From an uncultured beta proteobacterium (GTDB lineage Bacteria > Pseudomonadota > Gammaproteobacteria > Burkholderiales > Burkholderiaceae_C), in contig CAIJOK010000016.1 of assembly GCA_903822205.1 (NCBI GenBank), forward strand, positions 58,612 through 122,611: 64,000 nucleotides of DNA. Reading direction: 5' to 3'. Positions 52,212 through 60,181 of this stretch are shown here, in pieces. How positions within the stretch are numbered: the first letter of the stretch is position 1; each line of letters starts with the position of its first letter. Both the position numbers and the translations under genes were made by a program. Under the pieces are notes generated by a model. It saw nothing but the letters and a program-made list of their open reading frames with translations. It had not been told where the DNA came from and searched no databases.

Positions 52212-54245
52212 ATGAACCGTTTCTTTCTTTTTCGAACCTGGTTGATCGCTGTTTTGGTTGTCGCCAATGTTGCCGTCATAACGATCTCTGGAATAATGCT
52301 TTATGAAAGCCGACTGCACTACGAAAATCGCGCAAGAACGCTGACACAAAACATCAGTACAGCCCTGGACAGCAATCTGTTTGGCAGTATTACAAAAATC
52401 GACTTTGCTGTGAGCACAGTGGTTGACGAATTGGAGCGCCAACTGTCGGCGAGTCATGCTCTGGACAAAAGCACAGCGACTCAATTTTTGGTACGACAAG
52501 GACAACGCCTATCCGAAGTTGATGCTATTCGTGTATCCGACAACAACGGCGTGGTCATTCTCGGAAAAGGTGTTGAAAAAGTTGGCAGCTCAAATTGGGC
52601 TGACAGGGACTTCTTTCAACACTTTCGATATCACGATGACAACACACTGTGGGTTTCAAAACCAATTTTAGGGAGGGTTAATCCGCAATACATCATCTCG
52701 TTCTCAAAACGTTACAAGCATTCGGATGGAACCTTTGCAGGCATCGTATCAGCCTCAGTTCCGATTTCCCACTTCAGCTCACTCATCTCGCAATTTGACC
52801 TTGGCCCCAAAGGTACTCTCATTCTCAGGGATTCTGACAATGGATTAATTACCCGCGTTCCGGCTATTCCCGACCAAAAAGCCGGCCAGCTTGGAGATGC
52901 CGGAGTCTCTAAGGCGTTTCGCGACTTGGTTGCGTCGGGTGTGCAAAGGTCCACCTACCACATTACGAATTCCCCAGACGGCTTTGAACGCATTCTGACG
53001 TTTAGCCGCCTTAGAAGTGCAAGAATGACGGCCATTGTTGGCACGGCGAGAGAAGACTATCTGGCCGGTTGGGACAGGGAGTTGCTTAATTCTGGCATCC
53101 TGGCAGGCAGCTTTATGCTGTTCACCGGCGTGATGGGGTTCTTCCTTCTTCGCCTCCTCAATCGTCAAAGCGGATACGTCGAGCAACTCAATACCATTTT
53201 TGAATTAAGCCCAGACGGATTCGTGTCGTTCGATGAAAAGCATAAAGTCAAGTATTGCAGTCCTGCATTTAACCGAATGACGAGATTGGATCGGGCAAGC
53301 GTGCTTGGGCTAGATGAAGATGCCTTCACTAAAATACTGGGGGAGCAGTGCATACCGTCAGCACGTTTTCAAGGTATCCATTCGCTGATGCCTGAGGATG
53401 TGGTCGATTCAGATACAAAGCCCAAGCGGAAGTTGATCGAACTGCAACCGCCCCACTGCGGTGTCATAGAGGTGGGTTTGAGAATCGGAAATGGTGATGC
53501 TGTTTCAAAAATTCTCTATTTCCGGGATGTGACACGTGACAAGGAGTTGGAGCGGATGAAGAGTGAATTTCTGTCCACCGCTGCGCACGAGTTGCGTACT
53601 CCGATGGCCAGTATTTATGGATTTTCGGAGCTTTTATTGTCTCAAGAATTTGATGTCAAGACCCAACACGAGTTTCTCACAACCATCTACCGTCAATCCG
53701 AGCTGATGTCCTCGGTTCTGAATGAGCTACTCGACCTTGCACGCATTGAAGCGCGACGTGGAAAGGACTTTGTGTTTGAGAACATTCACCTTACCGAAGT
53801 CATGGCATCAACAGTTGCAGGATTCAAGATACCTGGTCAAAGAATACCGCCCCAATCTGTAGAACCAGACGAGGCCCTCATTGTTAGCGCTGACCGATCA
53901 AAGCTCCAACAGGTCTTGACGAATCTCATTTCTAATGCCTACAAGTACTCGCCCAATGGGGGTAATGTCTATATCCGCTATCACAAGGCAGGTCAGCCCA
54001 ATTCGCCGATGATAGGAATCGAAGTGCAGGATGAAGGTATTGGCATGACACCTGAGCAAATTGCACGTGTGTTTGAACGCTTCTACCGCGCCGATACCTC
54101 AGGAAAAATACCTGGCACGGGGTTAGGCATGAGTATCGTTAAAGAGATTATCGACTTTCACCAGGGCCGCGTGGATGTCAACAGTGCGATAGGTCAAGGA
54201 ACCACCGTGACAGTTTGGTTACCTCAGTCTCAGATCCGATCGTAG
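52212..54245 (+). CDS. Sensor histidine kinase with PDC and PAS domains
   Basis: A 677-residue membrane kinase. Segment LIAVLVVANVAVITISGIML (residues 11-30) is followed by a periplasmic dCache/PDC sensor domain, with the typical WADRDFFQHFRYHDDNTLWVSKP and GIVSASVPI stretches. A second segment near 300 (GILAGSFMLFTGVMGFFLL) leads to a PAS domain (LSPDGFVSFDEKHKV), then HisKA with FLSTAAHELRTPMASI and an ATPase domain (NAYKYSPNG, GTGLGMSIVKEII). There is no receiver and no HAMP domain. No response regulator gene is adjacent, so the partner is unknown. PDC domains commonly sense organic acids or amino acids. Confidence 0.92.
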   Translation: MNRFFLFRTWLIAVLVVANVAVITISGIMLYESRLHYENRARTLTQNISTALDSNLFGSITKIDFAVSTVVDELERQLSASHALDKSTATQFLVRQGQRLSEVDAIRVSDNNGVVILGKGVEKVGSSNWADRDFFQHFRYHDDNTLWVSKPILGRVNPQYIISFSKRYKHSDGTFAGIVSASVPISHFSSLISQFDLGPKGTLILRDSDNGLITRVPAIPDQKAGQLGDAGVSKAFRDLVASGVQRSTYHITNSPDGFERILTFSRLRSARMTAIVGTAREDYLAGWDRELLNSGILAGSFMLFTGVMGFFLLRLLNRQSGYVEQLNTIFELSPDGFVSFDEKHKVKYCSPAFNRMTRLDRASVLGLDEDAFTKILGEQCIPSARFQGIHSLMPEDVVDSDTKPKRKLIELQPPHCGVIEVGLRIGNGDAVSKILYFRDVTRDKELERMKSEFLSTAAHELRTPMASIYGFSELLLSQEFDVKTQHEFLTTIYRQSELMSSVLNELLDLARIEARRGKDFVFENIHLTEVMASTVAGFKIPGQRIPPQSVEPDEALIVSADRSKLQQVLTNLISNAYKYSPNGGNVYIRYHKAGQPNSPMIGIEVQDEGIGMTPEQIARVFERFYRADTSGKIPGTGLGMSIVKEIIDFHQGRVDVNSAIGQGTTVTVWLPQSQIRS

Positions 54246-54431
54246 CGGACCAACGTAGAGAAGATGGGTTGAAGCACAGAATGCGAGCAATGGACACGAA
54301 CCACTGAATTTGAGTTGTCTCGATTTTGTTGAAATCCATTCAAGCGACAAGCCGCAGAGCCGGCTTCATCATCTGCGGTGTTGCCCTGTATTCATGGCAT
54401 TTGGACAAATGTTGACGACGATCCCGGCAGA

Positions 54432-56609
54432 TTACCAGCCACCCGATCGCCAATTGCCATTTTGATAGTAATGCACCTGGTTATTCCACAGCAGGGCGCG
54501 ATCGGCACTGATATCACGCCAGCCCGACTGTCCTGATGACAGTGCGATGCTTGTTGTTATCGTCTTGGCTGATACATCGATTTCAAACTTTTGCAATTCG
54601 GTGCGCGTGAACTGAAAATAATCGCTGGCGGCTCCGGTACTGCTGGTGCTACTGGATGGCGCTGTGTCATACAAACTGACCGGCAGGCCTATGCGCACTT
54701 TGTTGCCCACGATTTGCAGCGCAATGCCGTGGTGGTCATGCAGCACCGTGGCATCCGTGCCACGCCGTCCAATGATGCGACGGGCAGCCTCTTTGGGGTT
54801 GGCCGGGTCGGTCAAGTCAATCACCGACAGCTTAACCCCTTGGTACCACGCAAAACGGCCATCACCCGCTGAGCCATCGCTGCTGGCATCCTTGCCCACC
54901 CCTAGCAGCAGGGTGTCGGTCAAAGGAAAGAGATAGTCCGAGTAGCCATCCACCTGCAACTCACCAACCACCTTGGGGTCAGAAGGCAAGCTTAAATCAA
55001 GGACATACAGCGGGTCTGTCAACCGGTAAGTCACCAGATAGCCCCGGCTGCCAACAAAGCGCGAAGCATAAAGCTGTTCTCCGGCCTTGCCCAATGGGGC
55101 GGGCCGAGCGGCGTTGGGTAACTCCCCCACCAAAGCCAGGTTGCTACCACTTTCTTGAAGAATGGACAAATGCGCAGGGGATTCGACCGATGCCGTTGTT
55201 GTTACCGAGGGTGTCGTGCTGACGGGTGTCGTGCTGACGGTTGTCGCCACGGGCATCACCCATCCCCGCCAAGTTGAGGCCGTCTGCGTGATCACGCGAA
55301 GCGCCCCTAAATGTTCGCCCATTCGAAATGACTTGCGGTTTTGGTCAAAGCCCAAATGCCCCAGCACATTGCCAGAGCCACGGTAGCTGATGGTTTGGCC
55401 ATTGAGTGAAAACTTGTGTATATCGGTGCTGGTTTGAGCAGCATAGACCGGTGTGGTGCCACTGTAGGTGTAGGCAGTGTGGGTGGTGGCCAAGTACAGG
55501 CTTTGCTCGGACATGTAAAAGGCTTCGGTGCCACCGGTAAAGCAACGCGCAGAATGACTGTGGCTGGCTGCAGTCAAGTCAATGGCCATCAGCGTCACAA
55601 TGTCGGCGCTCTTGATGGCATTGTTGTCTTGCGTGTAGCATGAAGCGGCATCCACCAGTGGCATCGCTGTGCCACCGTCCACAGCCAGCGTGGGCAACAC
55701 CTGGGTGGTTGTCAGCGAATCAACCAGGGCCTGATTGGAAGATACTTTGGCGACAGGCCATGCCGGATCAAGACCGGGTATCTGCGGATAGCTTCGCATC
55801 ACCAGGTACAGCGTACCGCCCACTCGGCGCGATCCAATCAACTGCGCTGAAATTCGCAAAATGCGGCGCAATTGCATCTGTGTGGTGTTGCTGGCATTGA
55901 TCAGGGCCACCTCAGTCACGCCCTGACTCCAAGTCGTTGGCGAGAACCAGGTGTCATAAACACCCGACACGCCAGACCCTTCAGCCACAGCGACCAATTG
56001 CTGGCGGTCGGCATCCAGATAGAGGCCACTGCCGCGAACATCGACTGAGAAGGGAATGCTCAGGCTATCAACTGGCAACATGGCGGCATCTGCGGCATTG
56101 GCGATCAGGCGCTGACGACGCAGCACAGTACGCGATATGGTGTTGCTGCTGGGTGCATCCAGACTAAAAACACTCGTACCGTCGCTTTTGATCACATCTG
56201 CCTCATCCACCCCAATCTCTTGCACCGTGGTGGCAGAAAACACCGCTGCCCCTGTGCCTGTGGATGTCGGAGCCGCAGCCGTCGTGCTTGAACCCACTAG
56301 CACGTCAACAGTCGAGGCTCTGTTGGTGTAATTGACAGACTGCGGGCCAAGTGCTTCGCGCAGATAGGTGCTCAAACTGGCTGCGGTGGCACTTTTCAGG
56401 CCCCACGCCATGAGGGATGGGTTTGTTGTGCTGGTTGTTGTTGTTGATGATGTGGTGGTAGTGCTGATGGCGTTGGTTGCTGTGGTTGATGTGGTTGATG
56501 TGACTGACTGAATCCCAGAGCTTGAGCTGCCACCACCGCAACCGGACAAGAGTGATGCAACTGTCAGCACCCAGATAAACCAAGCCACATGTTTGAAATT
56601 AAACATCAT
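54432..56609 (-). CDS. Lipoprotein with a beta-propeller domain
   Basis: A 725-residue exported protein. The signal ends with lipobox LSGC followed by GGGSSSSG, then a Ser/Thr/Asn-rich linker of about 40 residues (TTTTSSTTTTST). The main part matches the bacterial beta-propeller family marked by VQEIGVDEADVIKSDG; repeated blade-like elements such as YLFPLTDTLLLGVGKDASSDGSAGDGRF are seen. A second low-complexity stretch (VSTTPVSTTPSVTTT) sits in the middle. Function is unknown; surface or periplasmic scaffolding is plausible. A 186-base gap with no T-run hairpin separates it from the converging kinase gene. Confidence 0.85.
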   Translation of the reverse strand: MMFNFKHVAWFIWVLTVASLLSGCGGGSSSSGIQSVTSTTSTTATNAISTTTTSSTTTTSTTNPSLMAWGLKSATAASLSTYLREALGPQSVNYTNRASTVDVLVGSSTTAAAPTSTGTGAAVFSATTVQEIGVDEADVIKSDGTSVFSLDAPSSNTISRTVLRRQRLIANAADAAMLPVDSLSIPFSVDVRGSGLYLDADRQQLVAVAEGSGVSGVYDTWFSPTTWSQGVTEVALINASNTTQMQLRRILRISAQLIGSRRVGGTLYLVMRSYPQIPGLDPAWPVAKVSSNQALVDSLTTTQVLPTLAVDGGTAMPLVDAASCYTQDNNAIKSADIVTLMAIDLTAASHSHSARCFTGGTEAFYMSEQSLYLATTHTAYTYSGTTPVYAAQTSTDIHKFSLNGQTISYRGSGNVLGHLGFDQNRKSFRMGEHLGALRVITQTASTWRGWVMPVATTVSTTPVSTTPSVTTTASVESPAHLSILQESGSNLALVGELPNAARPAPLGKAGEQLYASRFVGSRGYLVTYRLTDPLYVLDLSLPSDPKVVGELQVDGYSDYLFPLTDTLLLGVGKDASSDGSAGDGRFAWYQGVKLSVIDLTDPANPKEAARRIIGRRGTDATVLHDHHGIALQIVGNKVRIGLPVSLYDTAPSSSTSSTGAASDYFQFTRTELQKFEIDVSAKTITTSIALSSGQSGWRDISADRALLWNNQVHYYQNGNWRSGGW

Positions 56610-56753
56610 TGCACCTTACAAAAATGACATGACCTTACCGACCCGTCGTACAACCTGCCATCACATCATAGCCAATTTTGACAACACAAGGTGATCCAGC
56701 GCCTTGTCCACTGAGGCCATCCAGTTTGTCATGCCGATCAAAAAAGCCTGCCC

Positions 56754-57473
56754 TTACAGCCCGCAGTGCCCCAACAAATGGGCATCCGTCAGAATAGCAC
56801 CAGGCGGGCCGTCTGCCGCCAGGATGCCCTGGCGCAATACCAGCACGCGGGTACACAGGTTTTGCACCATGTCCAGATCGTGGGTGGCGATGATTTGAGT
56901 TTGACCCAAGCCGTGCAACAAGACGATCAAGCGGCGACGCGCAGCAGGGTCAAGACCCGCGCTGGGCTCATCCAGTACCAACACCTGCGGTGACATGGCC
57001 AACACACCGGCTATCGCCACCATGCGTTTTTGACCACCGGACAACCGGTAGGGCGGGCGACTGGCCAAGTGATCCGCCCCCACCGTGGTCAGTGCCTGCA
57101 GAGCGCAAGCTGTTGCCGCCGTAGCGCTGTAGCCCATGTTCATCGGCCCAAAAGCCACATCTTCAAGCACTGTGGGCATGAACAACTGGTCATCAGGGTC
57201 CTGAAAAACCAGGCCCACCCTACGCCGGATGGCTTGCAGACTGGCCCTGGGCATCGCCTGGGTGATGGAAACACCATCGACCTCCACGTGGCCCGCTGAG
57301 GGCATCAGCACACCGTTGAGGTGCAATAGCAACGTGGACTTGCCCGCACCGTTGCCGCCGATGACCGCAACGCATTCGCCGCTGTCCACACAAAAGTCCA
57401 GGCCATGCAGGGCTTGCTGGCCGTCAGGGTAGCGGTAGGACAGCGCACAAACTTGGATCAAGGGGAGACTCAC
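56754..57473 (-). CDS. cbiO: Cobalt/nickel ECF transporter ATPase
   Basis: ATPase of an energy-coupling-factor importer. Walker A GGNGAGKSTLLLHLNG, Q-loop FQDPDDQLF, ABC signature LSGGQKRMVAIAG, Walker B VLVLDEPSAGLDP and switch H in IATHD are intact. 239 residues. The start is GTG 57473, overlapping the cbiQ stop as GTGA; the ORF extending to 57590 is not part of the gene. Last gene of cbiM-cbiQ-cbiO. Confidence 0.94.
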   Translation of the reverse strand: MSLPLIQVCALSYRYPDGQQALHGLDFCVDSGECVAVIGGNGAGKSTLLLHLNGVLMPSAGHVEVDGVSITQAMPRASLQAIRRRVGLVFQDPDDQLFMPTVLEDVAFGPMNMGYSATAATACALQALTTVGADHLASRPPYRLSGGQKRMVAIAGVLAMSPQVLVLDEPSAGLDPAARRRLIVLLHGLGQTQIIATHDLDMVQNLCTRVLVLRQGILAADGPPGAILTDAHLLGHCGL

Positions 57474-58285
57474 AAACCGGCCTTGAGGGCGATCTGTCCC
57501 AAAACCTGCGCCACGTTCAGGCTTCGAGCCAATCCAAAACCGCACAAGGACAGCAGCACAAACCACGAATCGACACCCCGCCAGTGCCAAGCCGTCACGC
57601 CACGCAGTGTGCCATCAAAGCCTCTTGAGACCATGGCCTGGTAGATACGCTCGGACTTTTGCATCGTGCGCAACAGCAAATGCCCCAGCAATGAACCATA
57701 AACTGCCAGCGGCATGGCCGTTCTACCGTGGGAACAGCGCAATTCACGCGCCAGGTTCATTTGTGCTGCTTGCTCCACTAGCACCACGGCATAACGGTGC
57801 AACAGCAGCAGTTGGGTGGTCAAAACCGTCGGCAAGCCCAGCCGCCAAAGCCCTGCACAGACTGCATCAAACCCCGTACCGGCCACCAAAATCAACGCGG
57901 CAGAGACCGTCAGGCCAAAGCGAATCAACAAAGATGCATAAGACACCCAGCCGCCGGACACGGAACAGCCCGCTACCGTCAACAGGGGCAAAGGGTCTAG
58001 CCAGGGGTTAAACAGCCCCAGCATCACGGCAAACGGACAGGACAGCCACAGCCCGCGCCCCACCATGCGCCACGGCACTTGCGCCATGGCTGCAGTAACC
58101 ACCAAAAACAAAGCCATGGGCAGCAAGGCCGCCACGGCATAGCGGTCAAACGACACGACCGTCACGACGAAGCCCAGGGTGACCAACACCCTGGCCCGGG
58201 GGTCAAGCCTGGCATAGGGCGTAGCGCGGTCAGACAGTGCGTCGATCAGCCGCAGCTCAGTCAATGCGCGGTGGATGGGGTTCAC
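57470..58285 (-). CDS. cbiQ: Cobalt/nickel ECF transporter T component
   Basis: Membrane coupling protein of the ECF importer. It has about five hydrophobic segments and the coupling motifs AQMNLARELRCSH and YQAMVSRGFDG, where ARG/SRG contacts the ATPase. GTG 58285 (VNPIHRALTELRLID) is the likely start and overlaps the end of cbiM by 29 bases; a TTG at 58264 is the alternative. Neither has a clear ribosome site, which fits translational coupling. Confidence 0.9.
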   Translation of the reverse strand: MNPIHRALTELRLIDALSDRATPYARLDPRARVLVTLGFVVTVVSFDRYAVAALLPMALFLVVTAAMAQVPWRMVGRGLWLSCPFAVMLGLFNPWLDPLPLLTVAGCSVSGGWVSYASLLIRFGLTVSAALILVAGTGFDAVCAGLWRLGLPTVLTTQLLLLHRYAVVLVEQAAQMNLARELRCSHGRTAMPLAVYGSLLGHLLLRTMQKSERIYQAMVSRGFDGTLRGVTAWHWRGVDSWFVLLSLCGFGLARSLNVAQVLGQIALKAGL

Positions 58286-59261
58286 GGTTAAAACGGAGAA
58301 TCCGCCAGCGACGGCCCAAACGCAGGGCCATGCCGATCGCCAGCACCAGCACACACGTGAGGATGCCGCCCACAACCCCTGCCAGCGACGTGGCGGGGTC
58401 AGGCGGCGGGGTGATGGTGTCCTGCCGATGATCCGACACAACAGGCAGATCGGCCTGGCCGGTGGTGTGGGCGATGGCCCATTCCAGACCGTCAGGCAAG
58501 CCCGATGCAAACCTGGATAAAACGCCGGCGGTCAGCAAGGCAGCAAGGCTCATACCGATGACAAACACTTTTGGAAAGGCTGCGCGTTTGGCCGTCACTG
58601 CGGGTGACAGGGCGACACCAGTCAGCAAGTCAGGGCGGGCCTGCCGAACAAACAAGACCACTGCGGCGGTGGCCAGCCCCTCAGCCAGCCCAATGGCCAA
58701 ATGAATGGGCTGCATCATCAGAAGAAAAGTGCCCAGGGGCAGGCTGCTGATACCCGATAACCAGGTTTGCAGCACCACGCCCAAAGCACCCAACTGCAAA
58801 CCAACCACGCACGCCAACACCGTGGCCATGCCCACACGGCGCTGCGACGCTTGGGGGCCAGCCCCCGCCAGCAAAGGGCGATAGACCAGCGGGTAAGCGA
58901 CCCAACAGCTACAAACCCCCAAGTTAAACACGTTGGCCCCCAGCGCCAACAGCCCGCCATCCGCAAAAAACAAGGCCTGCACCGCCAGCACCGAGGCCAG
59001 AACAACCAAGGCTGCGGACGGCCCCAGCAGAATGGACAGCAGCAGTCCGCCACCGATATGCCCACTTGCCCCCGTGCCGGGGAGGGTGAAATTGATCATC
59101 TGCGCAGCAAAAACAAAAGCCCCCAGCACCCCCATGAGGGGCACGATGTGATCGCGACCGTCAGCCTGAACGCGACGTGAAGCCACAGCCAAAGCGGCTC
59201 CACTGGCGACCATCAGGGCCATACCTACGAACGGCGAAAGAAGGGCATCTGCCATGTGCAT
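58257..59261 (-). CDS. cbiM: Cobalt/nickel ECF transporter S component, CbiM-CbiN type fusion
   Basis: Substrate-specific component of a Co2+ or Ni2+ importer. It starts MHMADALLSPFVG, where the His and the following residues of MHxxD bind the metal, and has at least six membrane segments. The C-terminal part has a separate PDGLE-type domain (GLPDGLEWAIA) plus a final membrane segment (SLAGVVGGILTCVLVLAIGMAL), so the CbiN/NikN-like subunit is fused to CbiM. ATG 59261 is taken; the frame upstream lacks similarity. No cobalamin riboswitch is seen in the 62 bases between it and the TonB-like gene. Metal choice is unresolved. Confidence 0.92.
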   Translation of the reverse strand: MHMADALLSPFVGMALMVASGAALAVASRRVQADGRDHIVPLMGVLGAFVFAAQMINFTLPGTGASGHIGGGLLLSILLGPSAALVVLASVLAVQALFFADGGLLALGANVFNLGVCSCWVAYPLVYRPLLAGAGPQASQRRVGMATVLACVVGLQLGALGVVLQTWLSGISSLPLGTFLLMMQPIHLAIGLAEGLATAAVVLFVRQARPDLLTGVALSPAVTAKRAAFPKVFVIGMSLAALLTAGVLSRFASGLPDGLEWAIAHTTGQADLPVVSDHRQDTITPPPDPATSLAGVVGGILTCVLVLAIGMALRLGRRWRILRFNREPHPPRID

Positions 59262-59323
59262 AACAAACCTCGTCAATGTTGTGAATTTATGCAAAATCTG
59301 CGCGGTTTTTCATCACGAGGCAT

Positions 59324-60181
59324 TCACTTTGTACTGACACTGGCATCCAGCGTTTGGTCGCGGGTGAATGTGAAGCGCGAGATCACCTCAATCTGGTCAA
59401 ACTGTCGGCGCATGTCCTTGCTGAACTTGCCAAAAGGGCCAGCGCTGCGAGCAATGGCGACAGCCCGTCTGTCCAGCGCCGGTATGCCTGAGCTTTGCAG
59501 TACCTCGACTGCGAGTACCCGACCATCGTGATTGACAGACACGCTTACCGTCAGTGCGCCATAAAGCTTTTGGCCCATGGACTGCGGAAAGTTTTCTGTA
59601 CCCTTGTCTTCGATGGCACGGCGCATGTGGTCGTAATACACGGCATAGACGGCCTCTTTGGTGGACGGGCTGATGTAACGTTTACGGGGTCGAGCGTTGG
59701 CGATGTTGATGCGTCGTTCGATCTCGGCCAATAAATTGACCAACTGACGGCGCTTTTGTTCCCGTTGCATTTGCTCCGCGCTGGATGCCCCCTGACGGGG
59801 GGGGACAGGTGGCATGGAGGCCAGCAGGTTTTTAACCTGGGCCAGCATCAGGTTTTGCTGCTCTTGCAACTCTCGCAGTTGTTGCTGTTGGTTCTGTTCG
59901 CTGTCTTCGCCGGTGATCGAGACCATGGACGGTGGCAGCGGACTGCTGGCGCGGCCCAAATCGGCATCACCGCCACCCGCCAGACTGGCCTGGGCAATGG
60001 CCTGCGCCTTGTCCGGGATGTCTGTGCTGCGTGCGTTGACCAAGATCACCTCAAGAGGGGTGTCCTGAAACACGCGATCAAAGGCCTCGGGGGCTGCCAG
60101 ACGAACGGCCAGCAATGCAGCGTGCAGGGCTACCGACACGCAAAGAGCCAGGGGCAGTGTGCCCATTGACTGAATTTTCAC
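59324..60181 (-). CDS. TonB-like energy transducer
   Basis: A 285-residue protein with one N-terminal anchor (LPLALCVSVALHAALLAVRLA), a Gln/Glu-rich, likely coiled-coil middle (QQQQLRELQEQQNLMLAQ), and a C-terminal TonB domain with KLYGALTVSVSVNHDGRVLAVEVLQSSGIPALDRRAV. TonB proteins pass proton-motive force to outer-membrane receptors. GTG 60181 is the start and overlaps the ribonuclease stop as GTGA, a synteny common in Burkholderiales. The metal importer that follows makes joint metal/cobalamin uptake possible but not shown. ExbB/ExbD genes are not adjacent. Confidence 0.88.
   Translation of the reverse strand: MKIQSMGTLPLALCVSVALHAALLAVRLAAPEAFDRVFQDTPLEVILVNARSTDIPDKAQAIAQASLAGGGDADLGRASSPLPPSMVSITGEDSEQNQQQQLRELQEQQNLMLAQVKNLLASMPPVPPRQGASSAEQMQREQKRRQLVNLLAEIERRINIANARPRKRYISPSTKEAVYAVYYDHMRRAIEDKGTENFPQSMGQKLYGALTVSVSVNHDGRVLAVEVLQSSGIPALDRRAVAIARSAGPFGKFSKDMRRQFDQIEVISRFTFTRDQTLDASVSTK

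Noticed and set aside
54355-54405. Hairpin between the converging kinase and beta-propeller genes
   Set aside because: The arms ccgcaga and tctgcgg pair over only 7 bp and no T-run follows on either strand, so terminator function is not supported.
59262-59323. Possible cobalamin riboswitch upstream of cbiM
   Set aside because: The spacer to the TonB-like gene is only 62 bases and lacks the conserved B12-box; too short for the riboswitch.
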